Assembly (NCBI RefSeq): GCF_963674925.1 | Contig: NZ_OY771647.1 | Coordinates: 1,999,501-2,063,500 of the forward strand | DNA: 64,000 bases | Source of the DNA: an uncultured Draconibacterium sp. | GTDB taxonomy: Bacteria; Bacteroidota; Bacteroidia; Bacteroidales; Prolixibacteraceae | Direction of reading: 5' to 3' | In this document: piece by piece, positions 18,075 through 26,064 of the stretch | Position numbering within the stretch: position 1 is the stretch's first letter | Layout: the number at the start of each line of letters is the position of its first letter | Translations under genes and position numbers: made by a program | The notes under the pieces: generated by a model | What the model was told of the DNA's origin: nothing | Databases searched by the model: none | Seen by the model: only the letters and a program-made list of their open reading frames with translations

Positions 18075-18247
18075 AAACCCTATTTGTTTTGGGAGCACAC
18101 CCAAAACAAAAAACATGAGTTAGGGAGCCTTTGGTAATACTCCCAAAAGAGCCGCAAAACAAAAGTCGAACAAGCCTCATTTATTATTTGTTAAAGAAGA
18201 CGAGCGTAACGACCTAAGGATTTACGCGTTATAAAACAAATATTTCA

Positions 18248-19678
18248 ATGCCGGGAAAAATGAGAATTCGACAAACCATAATTGCGCTGTTTGTTACTTC
18301 TTTGTTTTTATTTCTGCCGCAACACAAGGGCGTTCTGGCATCCTCAACTTTTAAATTGCAAAAGGGCAAAACCTTAATCTACGGGCACAACCTCAACGAA
18401 GGCGATTTTGGTGTGCCGGGCCTGGTGTTCATCAACAAACGCGGAATGTTTAAAACGGGCCGGACATGGAGCGAGATCATTACACGGGGGCAGATAAATC
18501 CTTCTTCGCATACCTGGATTTCGCGCTATGGCTCGGTTACTTTCAATAATTTCGGGAAAGATTTCCCCGATGGAGGGATGAACGAAGCGGGTTTGTTTAT
18601 TTGGGAGATGAACGAAGAGGCTGATTATCCGAAAAACGATAGCCTGCCCAAACTCAACCAAATGAACTGGATGCAGTACATTCTCGATAACTATTCAACT
18701 ACTGAAGAGGCTATTCGCAGTGCCTCTGAATTTGAGATTGATGGCTGGAGCTGGCATTTCTTCGTGGGCGATGCCGAGGGCAATACGGCAGCAATTGCCT
18801 TTATAAATGGCGAGGTGGTAGTGCACACCGGAGATGAAATGCCGGTTCCGGCACTTTTTAATTCTCCGTATGACCGTGAGTTGGAGTTGTTGAAATATTT
18901 CCGTGGATTTGGTGGCGAGTACCAGCCCGACGAAACGGATCCGAATGTGCCTCGTTTTGTGCGTACGGCGGTAATGATCGATAACTTCAATAAAGATGAT
19001 GATCCGGTTGAATATGGTTTTTATATGCTGAAAACCTTGCGTGTTTTCAACGATCCTGAATGGTCAATCCTGTTCGATGCCCAAAATAGAACGGTTCATT
19101 TTCGCACTCGTATAAATCCCGAAAGAAAAACACTGGTAATGGATGAAGTTGATTTTGGCAACAGCGAACCGGCGCTGGTATTGAATATGGCTACGGCTTT
19201 TAGTGGCAATATTCTGTCGGTGTTTAAACCCTATTCCAAAAGTATCATGCAGCATTTCATCCGGTTTGAGTTATTGCCCGTTCTTCCCAAGGATTTTATT
19301 ACACATGGCGACTTATCGGCCAAGCAGTTTACTGAACGGATTGTTCATCATACCGATTCGTACACCGACAGTACCAATCACTTTTTTAAGGGAACCTGGG
19401 AAAGCATTCGAACAGGAGAAGAAAATGAAGTACATTTTTTAATCGAATTTGAAGTGGAAGGCAATGCTGTTACGGCTGTTATTTCGCAGAATGCAAGCGG
19501 TGAGCATTACCAAGTCGATAATCTCAGAATGTCAGGACATCAATTCTGTTTTACCTTTCAAACAAAATCGGGTAAAATCCTGGAAGTCAAAGGCACTATT
19601 CGCGAAGATGAAATGCATGTTAATCTTTTGGGAATTGAAGATTCCTATGGAGACTACACTTTAAAAAGAACGCATTGA
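18248..19678 (+). CDS. Linear amide C-N hydrolase (choloylglycine hydrolase/Ntn-like), Ser in place of Cys
   Basis: The protein resembles the secreted choloylglycine hydrolase/penicillin acylase-type Ntn family. A signal peptide (about 1-31, ending GVLA) is followed by SSTFKLQKGKTLIYGHNLNE, which aligns with the family start C(T/S)TF...G.N. The usual nucleophilic Cys is Ser32 here, and it would be exposed by signal peptide removal. Other family blocks are FINKRG, the GGMNEAGLFI segment and the DGWSWHFFVGDAEG stretch. Residues from about 370 form an extra beta-rich C-terminal domain. An alternative start is ATG 18260. Whether Ser works as the nucleophile is open. Location is probably periplasmic or extracellular. 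Confidence 0.7.
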   Translation: MPGKMRIRQTIIALFVTSLFLFLPQHKGVLASSTFKLQKGKTLIYGHNLNEGDFGVPGLVFINKRGMFKTGRTWSEIITRGQINPSSHTWISRYGSVTFNNFGKDFPDGGMNEAGLFIWEMNEEADYPKNDSLPKLNQMNWMQYILDNYSTTEEAIRSASEFEIDGWSWHFFVGDAEGNTAAIAFINGEVVVHTGDEMPVPALFNSPYDRELELLKYFRGFGGEYQPDETDPNVPRFVRTAVMIDNFNKDDDPVEYGFYMLKTLRVFNDPEWSILFDAQNRTVHFRTRINPERKTLVMDEVDFGNSEPALVLNMATAFSGNILSVFKPYSKSIMQHFIRFELLPVLPKDFITHGDLSAKQFTERIVHHTDSYTDSTNHFFKGTWESIRTGEENEVHFLIEFEVEGNAVTAVISQNASGEHYQVDNLRMSGHQFCFTFQTKSGKILEVKGTIREDEMHVNLLGIEDSYGDYTLKRTH

Positions 19679-19722
19679 CACATTGTCGGATAATATTTTC
19701 CTTATTCTTTCGATTATATTAC

Positions 19723-19734
19723 ATACGTTCGAAA
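19723..19734 (+). promoter_or_regulatory. Direct repeat ATACGTTCGAAA, copy 1
   Basis: The 12-mer recurs exactly at 19811-19822. Both copies lie upstream of the AraC/TPR regulator gene and contain the palindrome TTCGAA. A TATATTTA sequence, a near match to the Bacteroidota minus-7 box, lies between them at 19793-19800. I infer an autoregulatory operator pair; the function is untested. Confidence 0.35.
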
Positions 19735-19810
19735 TTGTTTTGCAGTAAAAAGTTGGTTTAGGCAATTGTTTTTCAATGTGTTGTAAAAGTTGTATATTTA
19801 GGTGATTGTG

Positions 19811-19822
19811 ATACGTTCGAAA
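19811..19822 (+). promoter_or_regulatory. Direct repeat ATACGTTCGAAA, copy 2
   Basis: This is the second exact copy, 20 bp before the regulator ATG at 19843 and just behind the likely transcription start. A protein bound here could block initiation. Confidence 0.35.
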
Positions 19823-19842
19823 ACCAAAATGAATTGAGCCTT

Positions 19843-21711
19843 ATGTCTGAGCTTTTCATTACTAAAGCCAAACAATTTATCCTCGATAACCTGGAGAATG
19901 ATAAATTCGGAGTTAGTGAATTAGCTGCCGAAATGGGATTGAGCCGTTCGCAATTTCTTCGCAAAATAAAGTCCGAAACCGGAAAATCTGCCAACAAGTT
20001 TATTCGCGACATTCGTTTGGAAGAATCTATTTCTCTTATCGAAAATGACGATCATACAGCCTCCGAGATTGCCTATAAAGTGGGCTTTAGCAGTCCTTCA
20101 TACTTCAATAAATGTTTTCACGATAAATACGGATGTACACCGGGCGAATATAAAAAGCAGGCCGGCGAGGAAGGATTTTCCGCGATTGAAACAAAGGAAA
20201 CTTCAACATCAAATAACCGGATGAAGGTGGCAGGAATGTTTCTGCTATTTATAATCGTAACGTTTGGATTTGGTTATTGGGGGGCAAATCTGTCAAAGCC
20301 CGGTGAAGCCGAAACGGAAGAAATAGCGATAGCTGTTTTGCCGTTTCTCGATCTTTCGGAGATGAACAACCGATCGCACCTGGCGTTGGGATTGACCGAT
20401 AATCTGATTACCGAACTCTCGAAAATGAAAGGATTTCGTGTAACCTCACGCGGTTCGGCAATGATCTTTCGCGACTCAGTACGGATCTATTCAGAAATTG
20501 CAGAGTTCCTCGGGGCCGATCTGTTGCTGGAAGGCAGTGTGTTAACCGAAGACGACAGTATGCTGGTAAATGTACAGCTGATAAATCATTTTCCGCAGGA
20601 AGACCACATTTGGGCCAATCAGTATTATCAACGAACAACAAAAATATTGCAGGTGGTTAGCGACCTGAGCTACAGTATTGCAACTGAAATTCTGAATGCT
20701 ACCCAACCAACCGCGCCACAAGAATTGCCGGAAGTTGACGAGCAAGCCCACGAATTGTACCAGAAAGGAAGAATGCTTTGGATGACGCAGGATATACGGA
20801 AAGATAAAATGAAGGATGCTGTTGAATACCTTGCCTCATCTATTACGATCGATCCGGATTTTGCTCCGGCCTATTTAACCCTGGCCGAATGTTACATGGC
20901 GCTCGACCGACTGGTGTATGACCATGCAGAAGAACAGGTTTACCGAACAAATGCAAGAGCTGCAGTGGAAAAAGCCCTGGAATTGGATCAGTCTCTTGCC
21001 GATGCATACACAACAAAAGCCAACCTGGTGGGTAAACTCGACTGGGACTGGGAACAAATGAAACAACTGGCAGAAAAGGCAATGGAGCTGCAACCCAGTA
21101 ACTCGGATGCACATCTGGTGCTATCCAACTATAATACGGTAAAGGGTGATTATAAAAATGCAATAAGCGAGGCATTAACTGCAAAGTCGCTGGACCCGCT
21201 GAATCCACGAACACTAAGTTTTTTAGCCGAACGCTATTACATTGTTGGAGACTATGACAAAGCGATTGATACCTACAACGAGGTGCTTGAGTTGTTTCCC
21301 ACTTTTGGATTTGCCATGCATAGTTTGGGTTATGTATACCTGCAACAAGGTTTCCCTGAAAAATCGATTGAAATATGGACCGAACTGCAAGACCTGATGC
21401 GAAATGAGGCAGTTGCCGAGTATTACAGAACCGGCGCTTCGTTTGAAGACTGCGTAAGGTTTTATATGAAAGGGGCATTAACCGGAGAGGATAAATACTG
21501 CTGTAACCAGGCGGTGGTATCTGGTTTATTTATGATGGTTGATGATCCGGAGGGCACTATCGATTACCTTAAAGTTGCCTACGAAGTTCGGAATGAAGAC
21601 CTGCCTTTTGTTTTATCGTATCCGCTTTATTATCCGCTGCATAATCATCCCGAATTTCAGGAATTGGTGAATGATATTGGTGTTGTTTTTCCTCAATCCA
21701 ACCCGCTTTAA
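19843..21711 (+). CDS. Membrane-anchored AraC-type regulator with TolB/FlgO-like and TPR domains
   Basis: This 622-residue protein joins an N-terminal AraC/XylS helix-turn-helix domain (about 2-105, with the second-helix signature ASEIAYKVGFSSPSYFNKCF and PGEYKKQ), a single transmembrane helix (about 127-148), a domain like that of TolB/FlgO-type TPR proteins (IAVLPFLDLSE...GLTDNLITELSK...LGADLLLEGSV) and a long TPR region (about 300-600). The predicted topology is DNA-binding domain in the cytoplasm and sensor region in the periplasm, like CadC/ToxR but with an AraC head. I start at ATG 19843; an upstream in-frame TTG is less likely. It probably controls itself and the secreted-protein genes downstream. 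Confidence 0.82.
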   Translation: MSELFITKAKQFILDNLENDKFGVSELAAEMGLSRSQFLRKIKSETGKSANKFIRDIRLEESISLIENDDHTASEIAYKVGFSSPSYFNKCFHDKYGCTPGEYKKQAGEEGFSAIETKETSTSNNRMKVAGMFLLFIIVTFGFGYWGANLSKPGEAETEEIAIAVLPFLDLSEMNNRSHLALGLTDNLITELSKMKGFRVTSRGSAMIFRDSVRIYSEIAEFLGADLLLEGSVLTEDDSMLVNVQLINHFPQEDHIWANQYYQRTTKILQVVSDLSYSIATEILNATQPTAPQELPEVDEQAHELYQKGRMLWMTQDIRKDKMKDAVEYLASSITIDPDFAPAYLTLAECYMALDRLVYDHAEEQVYRTNARAAVEKALELDQSLADAYTTKANLVGKLDWDWEQMKQLAEKAMELQPSNSDAHLVLSNYNTVKGDYKNAISEALTAKSLDPLNPRTLSFLAERYYIVGDYDKAIDTYNEVLELFPTFGFAMHSLGYVYLQQGFPEKSIEIWTELQDLMRNEAVAEYYRTGASFEDCVRFYMKGALTGEDKYCCNQAVVSGLFMMVDDPEGTIDYLKVAYEVRNEDLPFVLSYPLYYPLHNHPEFQELVNDIGVVFPQSNPL

Positions 21712-21783
21712 TTTATTTCCAAAATTCTCGAACTTCCACAAGCTTTCATTTGTATGCTGCAAAATTGCAAAGGGTGCGCCAAT

Positions 21784-21858
21784 TTTTAAAGTTTATGCTT
21801 CATCGCTGATAAGTTGCAAAAGCCTTTTCATCTGACCTTTGTAGCATAAACTTTAAAA
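21784..21858 (+). promoter_or_regulatory. 16-bp inverted repeat enclosing a promoter
   Basis: TTTTAAAGTTTATGCT (21784-21799) and AGCATAAACTTTAAAA (21843-21858) are exact inverted copies 43 bp apart. Between them lie TTG (21814-21816), 17 bp, and GACCTTTG (21834-21841), one base off the Bacteroidota minus-7 consensus. The start site would fall in the right arm, 10-20 bp before the next ATG. It could be an operator for the preceding AraC/TPR regulator or a 5' mRNA stem-loop. Confidence 0.5.
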
Positions 21859-21867
21859 CTAATTGTC

Positions 21868-22248
21868 ATGAAAAAACTAAAGATTATTTTATTAATTATT
21901 AGTGTCTGTGCCTTTTCTTTTATCTCAAGGGCGCAGAGCGAAAATTCACAATCTAAATCCGAGAAAGTTACTGAAGAAGTAACAATTGCATGTATGTGTG
22001 CAGGAGAAAATCTTGTTGGAACTGTAACATGGAACCATGTTGTTAACAACAACAAGGAACACTGGAATGTACAATTTGGTGAAATGACCGGACAAACTAC
22101 ACAGGATAAATACAGGTTTGTATATGTTGAAAGCATTGGTAACCTTGTAATTTTTAGAGTAATTGGAAAAGATGGGCTACTTACACACATGCAATGGAAT
22201 GCAGTAACAGGAGAATATACTTTTTATTGTACATGGTGGCCGAAGTAA
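21868..22248 (+). CDS. Small secreted protein of unknown function
   Basis: The 126 residues begin with a clear signal peptide (about 1-23, ending SRAQS). The mature part is rich in Ser/Thr and aromatic residues with scattered Cys (IACMCAG near the start and TFYCTWWPK at the end). No family is recognised. It is the first gene behind the inverted repeat and promoter at 21784-21858, and the next lipoprotein gene follows after 29 bp, so the two form an operon downstream of the membrane-bound regulator. Confidence 0.75.
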   Translation: MKKLKIILLIISVCAFSFISRAQSENSQSKSEKVTEEVTIACMCAGENLVGTVTWNHVVNNNKEHWNVQFGEMTGQTTQDKYRFVYVESIGNLVIFRVIGKDGLLTHMQWNAVTGEYTFYCTWWPK

Positions 22249-22277
22249 AACTATCGTAATCTTAAAGAAAATAAATC

Positions 22278-22952
22278 ATGAAAAAGATAATTCTAATATT
22301 AGCAATAGCACTGGCATTTGCCGGGTGCGAAAAAAACTTTGTTGAAGAGCCAGTTGACAACATTAAATTAAAAAGTGGTAATTCTGATAAAGTAACCGGA
22401 GTTGATGAGTACGGCTACAACTGGAACGCACATCATTTTAATGGTAGTTTTTATAATGCTATTGTTGGAGATAATTTGTATGCATTTGCTCCATGGTCTC
22501 ATACAACACCGTACAGGGGTGTAGATGAAGAGATTACTCCGGCCGATCCCGGAGACCTTATGTATGACTTGTGGAGTATTGCCTGGTATTTAAGAGACGT
22601 TAATTTGCTTATGCACTGGAATGAAGCATTGATTTCGAAAGAAGGTGTTTATCCTGCAAGCCTGGACGAATGGATTGGTTCGGATGCCTGGATAACTTTT
22701 AAATACAGCGGAGTGGATGCAAACGGAAGAAGCTGGTCGCAATTCCAGAAAATGGTTGCAGCAAATTCTGATGATAAGCTTATTGAAGGAGTATGGTACG
22801 ATAGTGAAGGTGAAGAGATTGGAATTTTCAACGACTGGCCTCAACTGATATTAGTACAGTGTGTGAATACCGGTGAGCCTCCATTTCCATTTTCAACCAT
22901 ACCTACATATAAAAATACTGAACGATTGGGATTCGGTATTACAAAGAAATAA
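22278..22952 (+). CDS. Putative lipoprotein of unknown function
   Basis: The 224-residue protein starts with a type II signal peptide, MKKIILILAIALAFAGC, with lipidation expected at Cys17, so it is likely membrane-anchored on the outer side. The mature part is Trp- and Tyr-rich (YGYNWNAHHFNGSFYNA, DLWSIAWYLRDVNLLMHWNE, and repeated W-containing turns), suggesting a beta-rich fold. I do not recognise the family. It follows the small secreted protein gene by 29 bp. Confidence 0.75.
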   Translation: MKKIILILAIALAFAGCEKNFVEEPVDNIKLKSGNSDKVTGVDEYGYNWNAHHFNGSFYNAIVGDNLYAFAPWSHTTPYRGVDEEITPADPGDLMYDLWSIAWYLRDVNLLMHWNEALISKEGVYPASLDEWIGSDAWITFKYSGVDANGRSWSQFQKMVAANSDDKLIEGVWYDSEGEEIGIFNDWPQLILVQCVNTGEPPFPFSTIPTYKNTERLGFGITKK

Positions 22953-23029
22953 GAGCTGAAATTATTCAGCAGTATAACCTTTTGCTAATGAATTACGTAT
23001 TTCTCCATGTTTATAAAAAATCGCAACAT

Positions 23030-23067
23030 GAGACTCGTCCTGTAGCGCGCAGGGCGGGTTTCTTATT
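23030..23067 (+). terminator. Probable terminator after the lipoprotein gene
   Basis: GAGACTCGTCCTG pairs along 13 positions with CAGGGCGGGTTTC (three G-U pairs) around TAGCGCG and is followed by TTATT. It lies 78 bp after the lipoprotein stop and 27 bp before the next ATG, so it may separate the two transcription units. Confidence 0.6.
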
Positions 23068-23093
23068 ACCAATTTCAAACTAAAACCATACTT

Positions 23094-23603
23094 ATGAAAA
23101 TTCTGACTATCATTTTTGCGGCATTATTGTCCGCCTCTACACTCTGTGCACAGGAAACATTTACAGTTCCTCAACTTACGCCGGAACAGGAAACGGAAGT
23201 GCTTTACAACCACGTTTACGCGTATTTTGCTGCGGGGCTTAGTATGGCGAAAGAAAAAGGCGTTTCGCCCGAAGCGTATGGAAAATATATTGGCGAGCAG
23301 TTTCAGGTGTTTTGGGATCCGGAGGCAGGCTTCCCGTTTTTTGTAAACCAGATCATGTTTATTTTACAGGGAGTAAATCCTTACTGCGAAATGAAAATTG
23401 TTGAGCAAAACGAAAAAATGATCCGCTTTACGATGAGTAATATGAATAAACTTTTTAAACAGGGACCGGCTTATGGCATTACCTATAATGAGTTTTTGGC
23501 TTGTTCCGACGGACTGTTAAAAACGGTTGCCAACCACATGAAAACCAATTTCTCGTATAAGGATACCGATGGTTTGTATGAGGTTACTCTTACAGCGAAA
23601 TAA
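23094..23603 (+). CDS. Secreted protein of unknown function
   Basis: The 169 residues begin with a signal peptide (MKILTIIFAALLSASTLCAQ, cleaved near 19-20). The mature part is mainly alpha-helical at first (LTPEQETEVLYNHVYAYFAAGLS) and ends with beta-like sequence. It contains three Cys besides the signal region. No family is recognised with confidence. It is separated from the preceding gene by a terminator-like hairpin and is convergent with the SDR gene, whose stop lies 3 bp away. Confidence 0.7.
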   Translation: MKILTIIFAALLSASTLCAQETFTVPQLTPEQETEVLYNHVYAYFAAGLSMAKEKGVSPEAYGKYIGEQFQVFWDPEAGFPFFVNQIMFILQGVNPYCEMKIVEQNEKMIRFTMSNMNKLFKQGPAYGITYNEFLACSDGLLKTVANHMKTNFSYKDTDGLYEVTLTAK

Positions 23604-23605
23604 AG

Positions 23606-24352
23606 CTAAACGTAAATCATTTTTTTAGTCATGCCTCCATCGATAACAAAATTCTGCCCGGTAATAAAGTCATTCTCCTTTTTTAGCAGGAAAAGAACCA
23701 TCCCGGCAATGTCTTCGGCTTTGCCAACGCGCCCAGCCGGGTGTTGTGCGTGGTCTTCTTTTGTTAGTTTTTCCTGATGGGCGAGAGAGCGTTTTTTAGC
23801 TGCCGATACATCAATCCATCCGGGGCTGATGGCGTTAACTTTTATCTGCGGGCCAAGACTTGTAGCCAATGCGTGGGTAAGTGCAAGAATTCCGCCTTTG
23901 CTTGCCGAGTAGGCCTCTGTGTCAGGTTCAGACTGTAGAGCACGCGTTGAGGCCATGTTTATAATTCTCCCGCCGTATGGTTTCATAAAAGGCGATACAT
24001 ATTTCGAGCACAAAAAAGCACCGGAAAGATTGGTGCCAATTACTTTGTTCCACTCCCCGAAAGAAAGTTCCTCCAATGGTTTGTCGATGCTAATTGCCGC
24101 ATTGTTTACCAGTGCATAAATATTTCCGTGCTGTTTCGCCGATTTCTGCACCGCTGCCTCAACCGATTTCTCATCGGCCACATCTACATGATAAACCTGT
24201 ACTGTTTCATCGGTAAATTCCTCGCGAAATTCAGCAATTGCTTCTTCGTCAATTTCAAAAACCGATACTGCGTAGTTGTTATTCAGTAAATCAAGAGCCA
24301 GGTGTTTGCCGATTCCCTGGGCGCCTCCGGTTACAATTACATGTTTTTTCAT
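23606..24352 (-). CDS. SDR family oxidoreductase
   Basis: This classical short-chain dehydrogenase/reductase of 248 residues catalyses an NAD(P)-dependent oxidation or reduction of an unknown substrate. The dinucleotide motif is TGGAQGIG (8-15), NNAA is at 83-86, and the catalytic Ser135, Tyr148 and Lys152 (YSASK) are all present. ISPGWIDVS is the usual segment after the catalytic site. It is a single gene on the minus strand, convergent with the secreted-protein gene and divergent from the next cluster. Confidence 0.9.
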   Translation of the reverse strand: MKKHVIVTGGAQGIGKHLALDLLNNNYAVSVFEIDEEAIAEFREEFTDETVQVYHVDVADEKSVEAAVQKSAKQHGNIYALVNNAAISIDKPLEELSFGEWNKVIGTNLSGAFLCSKYVSPFMKPYGGRIINMASTRALQSEPDTEAYSASKGGILALTHALATSLGPQIKVNAISPGWIDVSAAKKRSLAHQEKLTKEDHAQHPAGRVGKAEDIAGMVLFLLKKENDFITGQNFVIDGGMTKKMIYV

Positions 24353-24593
24353 ACGATTAATCTTCTACAATAAAGTTAATCAAATTTCAATTGTTTCATT
24401 TCTGTGTGTGCGGCAAAAAATGAAGTCGATCCAAAACGCGTTTTAGTAAAACTTATCAGAAGCAGAAAACACTACATTTTTGTAGGATTGCCACATTTTT
24501 CTTACAAAAAAGAAATGTTTAACTGTGTATTGGTTTTTTCAAATGACTGGTTTCCAGTAATCTGTTTTTTTTGGTATTTCATTTGCCCGGTTC

Positions 24594-25019
24594 ATGCCAA
24601 ACAATTTAAATGTGCAGGATATGAGAGTGCTATTACCCGTTGCCGGAAAAGAAACAGGAAGTGAGAAAATCGCGCGTGGTTTTCATAATGCAAAATTGGT
24701 GTGTATCTACGATTCGGAGTCGAAAGCGTTTGAGTGGAAAGAGACTGCCGAAATTAGCCCCAATCCGGGCGATCTAACCCACGAGTTAAAACGTTTGCAA
24801 ATAAATACCATTATCAGCGGCTATATTCCGCCCATGGTTTTGCAAATTTTTACCCGAAATGGTTTTTCAGTATTAAAAGCACGTGGCAGAAATGTACAGG
24901 AAAACATCAGCTTTTTTACCCAAAACCAGCTGGAATCGTTTACCTCGCAGGCAGCACGCGAATTGTGGGGTTGCGAGAGTGGTTGTAGTTCATGCAGTTC
25001 AACATCATGTAAAAACTAG
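24594..25019 (+). CDS. NifX/NafY-like (dinitrogenase FeMo-cofactor family) protein
   Basis: The 141 residues match the fold of the Nitro_FeMo-Co family (NifX, NafY, NifB C-terminus): a beta-strand VRVLLPV, KIARGFHNAKLVCIYDSE, the HELKRLQINTIISGYIPP segment and NGFSVLKARG. Stand-alone members bind or carry iron-sulfur or metal clusters in organisms without nitrogenase. The Cys-rich tail (CESGCSSCSSTSC) is striking and could bind metal. It starts a tight three-gene set: the next gene is 6 bp away and the third a further 7 bp. The ATG at 24594 is the likely start; a longer upstream frame from 24404 is not protein-like. Confidence 0.75.
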   Translation: MPNNLNVQDMRVLLPVAGKETGSEKIARGFHNAKLVCIYDSESKAFEWKETAEISPNPGDLTHELKRLQINTIISGYIPPMVLQIFTRNGFSVLKARGRNVQENISFFTQNQLESFTSQAARELWGCESGCSSCSSTSCKN

Positions 25020-25025
25020 TGGCTT

Positions 25026-25247
25026 ATGGCAATCGATAAAGCAATAAAATTTGTAAAGCGGGCAACTTCCGAAAGCGATTTTCGGAAAGCTTGTTACCGG
25101 GCCCCGTCGAGAGAAAGCTTGCTGGAAGAAAAAGGTTTTACCGAAGTAGAGTTCGACGATGCTATAAATATGCAGCTGGTAAAATGCCAGACCTACGAGC
25201 AGGCCGAAGTGTATCAGCAGATACGCATGTGGTTTTTATCCTTATAA
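25026..25247 (+). CDS. Small protein, Nif11-like
   Basis: The 73-residue protein (AIKFVKRATSESDFRKACYR, then LLEEKGFTEVEFDDAINM) resembles the helical Nif11 domain found in nitrogen-fixation operons and in peptide precursors; the assignment rests on pattern only. No Gly-Gly leader site or core peptide is visible, so a RiPP precursor is unlikely. It lies 6 bp behind the NifX/NafY-like gene and 7 bp before the next gene, pointing to a joint function. Confidence 0.6.
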   Translation: MAIDKAIKFVKRATSESDFRKACYRAPSRESLLEEKGFTEVEFDDAINMQLVKCQTYEQAEVYQQIRMWFLSL

Positions 25248-25254
25248 TTATTAA

Positions 25255-25602
25255 ATGAACCCGAATAGCGGAACAGCTGAATTCGGACAAAAATTTTATA
25301 CTATGAATTACAGAGACCTGGAAGCCGTCAGGCAAATTGTAAACGAAGCAACCGGATTAGATATTAGCTATGCTTATGAAGATCTTGTTTTTCCGGAACA
25401 TGGTGCATTTATTATACAGTTTAACGAGGAAAGCACCGATAAACTGCATTGTTACTTTCATGAAGACTGTGTAGCAAAAGATGCTGCAACCATTTTCGCC
25501 AACCTTAAAAACGAGACTGAAAAACGTAAATGCGAATTGCTGCGCGAGGGAGCCTACAATTTTGAGCAGGTTGGAGACAACATCCAAATTCGGTTTTTGT
25601 AG
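25255..25602 (+). CDS. Conserved hypothetical protein of the NifX/NafY-like cluster
   Basis: The 115 residues have no signal peptide or membrane span. An in-frame ATG at 25303 (MNYRDLEAVRQIV) may be the true start and would give 99 residues. The centre carries DISYAYEDLVFPEHGAFIIQ and CYFHEDC, with paired acidic and His/Cys residues that could bind metal (inference). It is the last gene of the tight cluster that begins with the NifX/NafY-like gene. Confidence 0.6.
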   Translation: MNPNSGTAEFGQKFYTMNYRDLEAVRQIVNEATGLDISYAYEDLVFPEHGAFIIQFNEESTDKLHCYFHEDCVAKDAATIFANLKNETEKRKCELLREGAYNFEQVGDNIQIRFL

Positions 25603-25998
25603 CTGCAAATCAACAATTTCTACACCGTTGACTACTAATATATCGGGCCAAAACGACGTAATTTTCTTTCATATTCGAAAAAATAGCTACTTGCCGGCAA
25701 CTGAATTGTCATAAATGTTGCCGATTTGTTAACAGTTTGATTAATACAGGGGTGTTTGTTAAAACTTTTTATCTGTGATCTCTGTTAGGGTGTGTTGTGG
25801 AAATATATCCTTTTTTTAATCGCCATGCTGTCATTTTTTAGGGGGTAAACGAAAAAAGAAATAAAACATGAGGAACATGCCTTGTTGAGAAGGGGGTATT
25901 TGAATAATGTGCGATTATTAAAATGTTTTATTAAATGCTATTAAAGCCCTAAAAAGATAGCTAAATGTTAATTTAGGTAGAAATTTGTCAGTAATAAT
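25603..25998. other. Intergenic region before asnB
   Basis: This AT-rich stretch contains no convincing gene, hairpin with a T tract, or leader peptide. A six-codon frame (ATG at 25868) holds a single Asn codon and lies upstream of the asnB promoter, so it is not an attenuation leader. Confidence 0.6.
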
Positions 25999-26028
25999 TT
26001 TGCAGTATTGACAAAGTGATTATTTTTG
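25999..26028 (+). promoter_or_regulatory. Promoter of asnB
   Basis: TTTG (25999-26002) and TATTTTTG (26021-26028) are 18 bp apart and match the Bacteroidota minus-33/minus-7 pattern. The transcript would start about 30 nt before the asnB ATG. Confidence 0.65.
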
Positions 26029-26064
26029 ACACAAATTATTTGACAGCTAAGAAAATTTACGAAT

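Noticed and set aside
24404..24664. 86-codon frame upstream of the NifX/NafY-like gene
   Set aside because: Overlaps the real gene in another frame and has no protein-like composition.
25868..25885. Short leader peptide for asnB attenuation
   Set aside because: Only one Asn codon in six, located upstream of the promoter, and no terminator between it and asnB.
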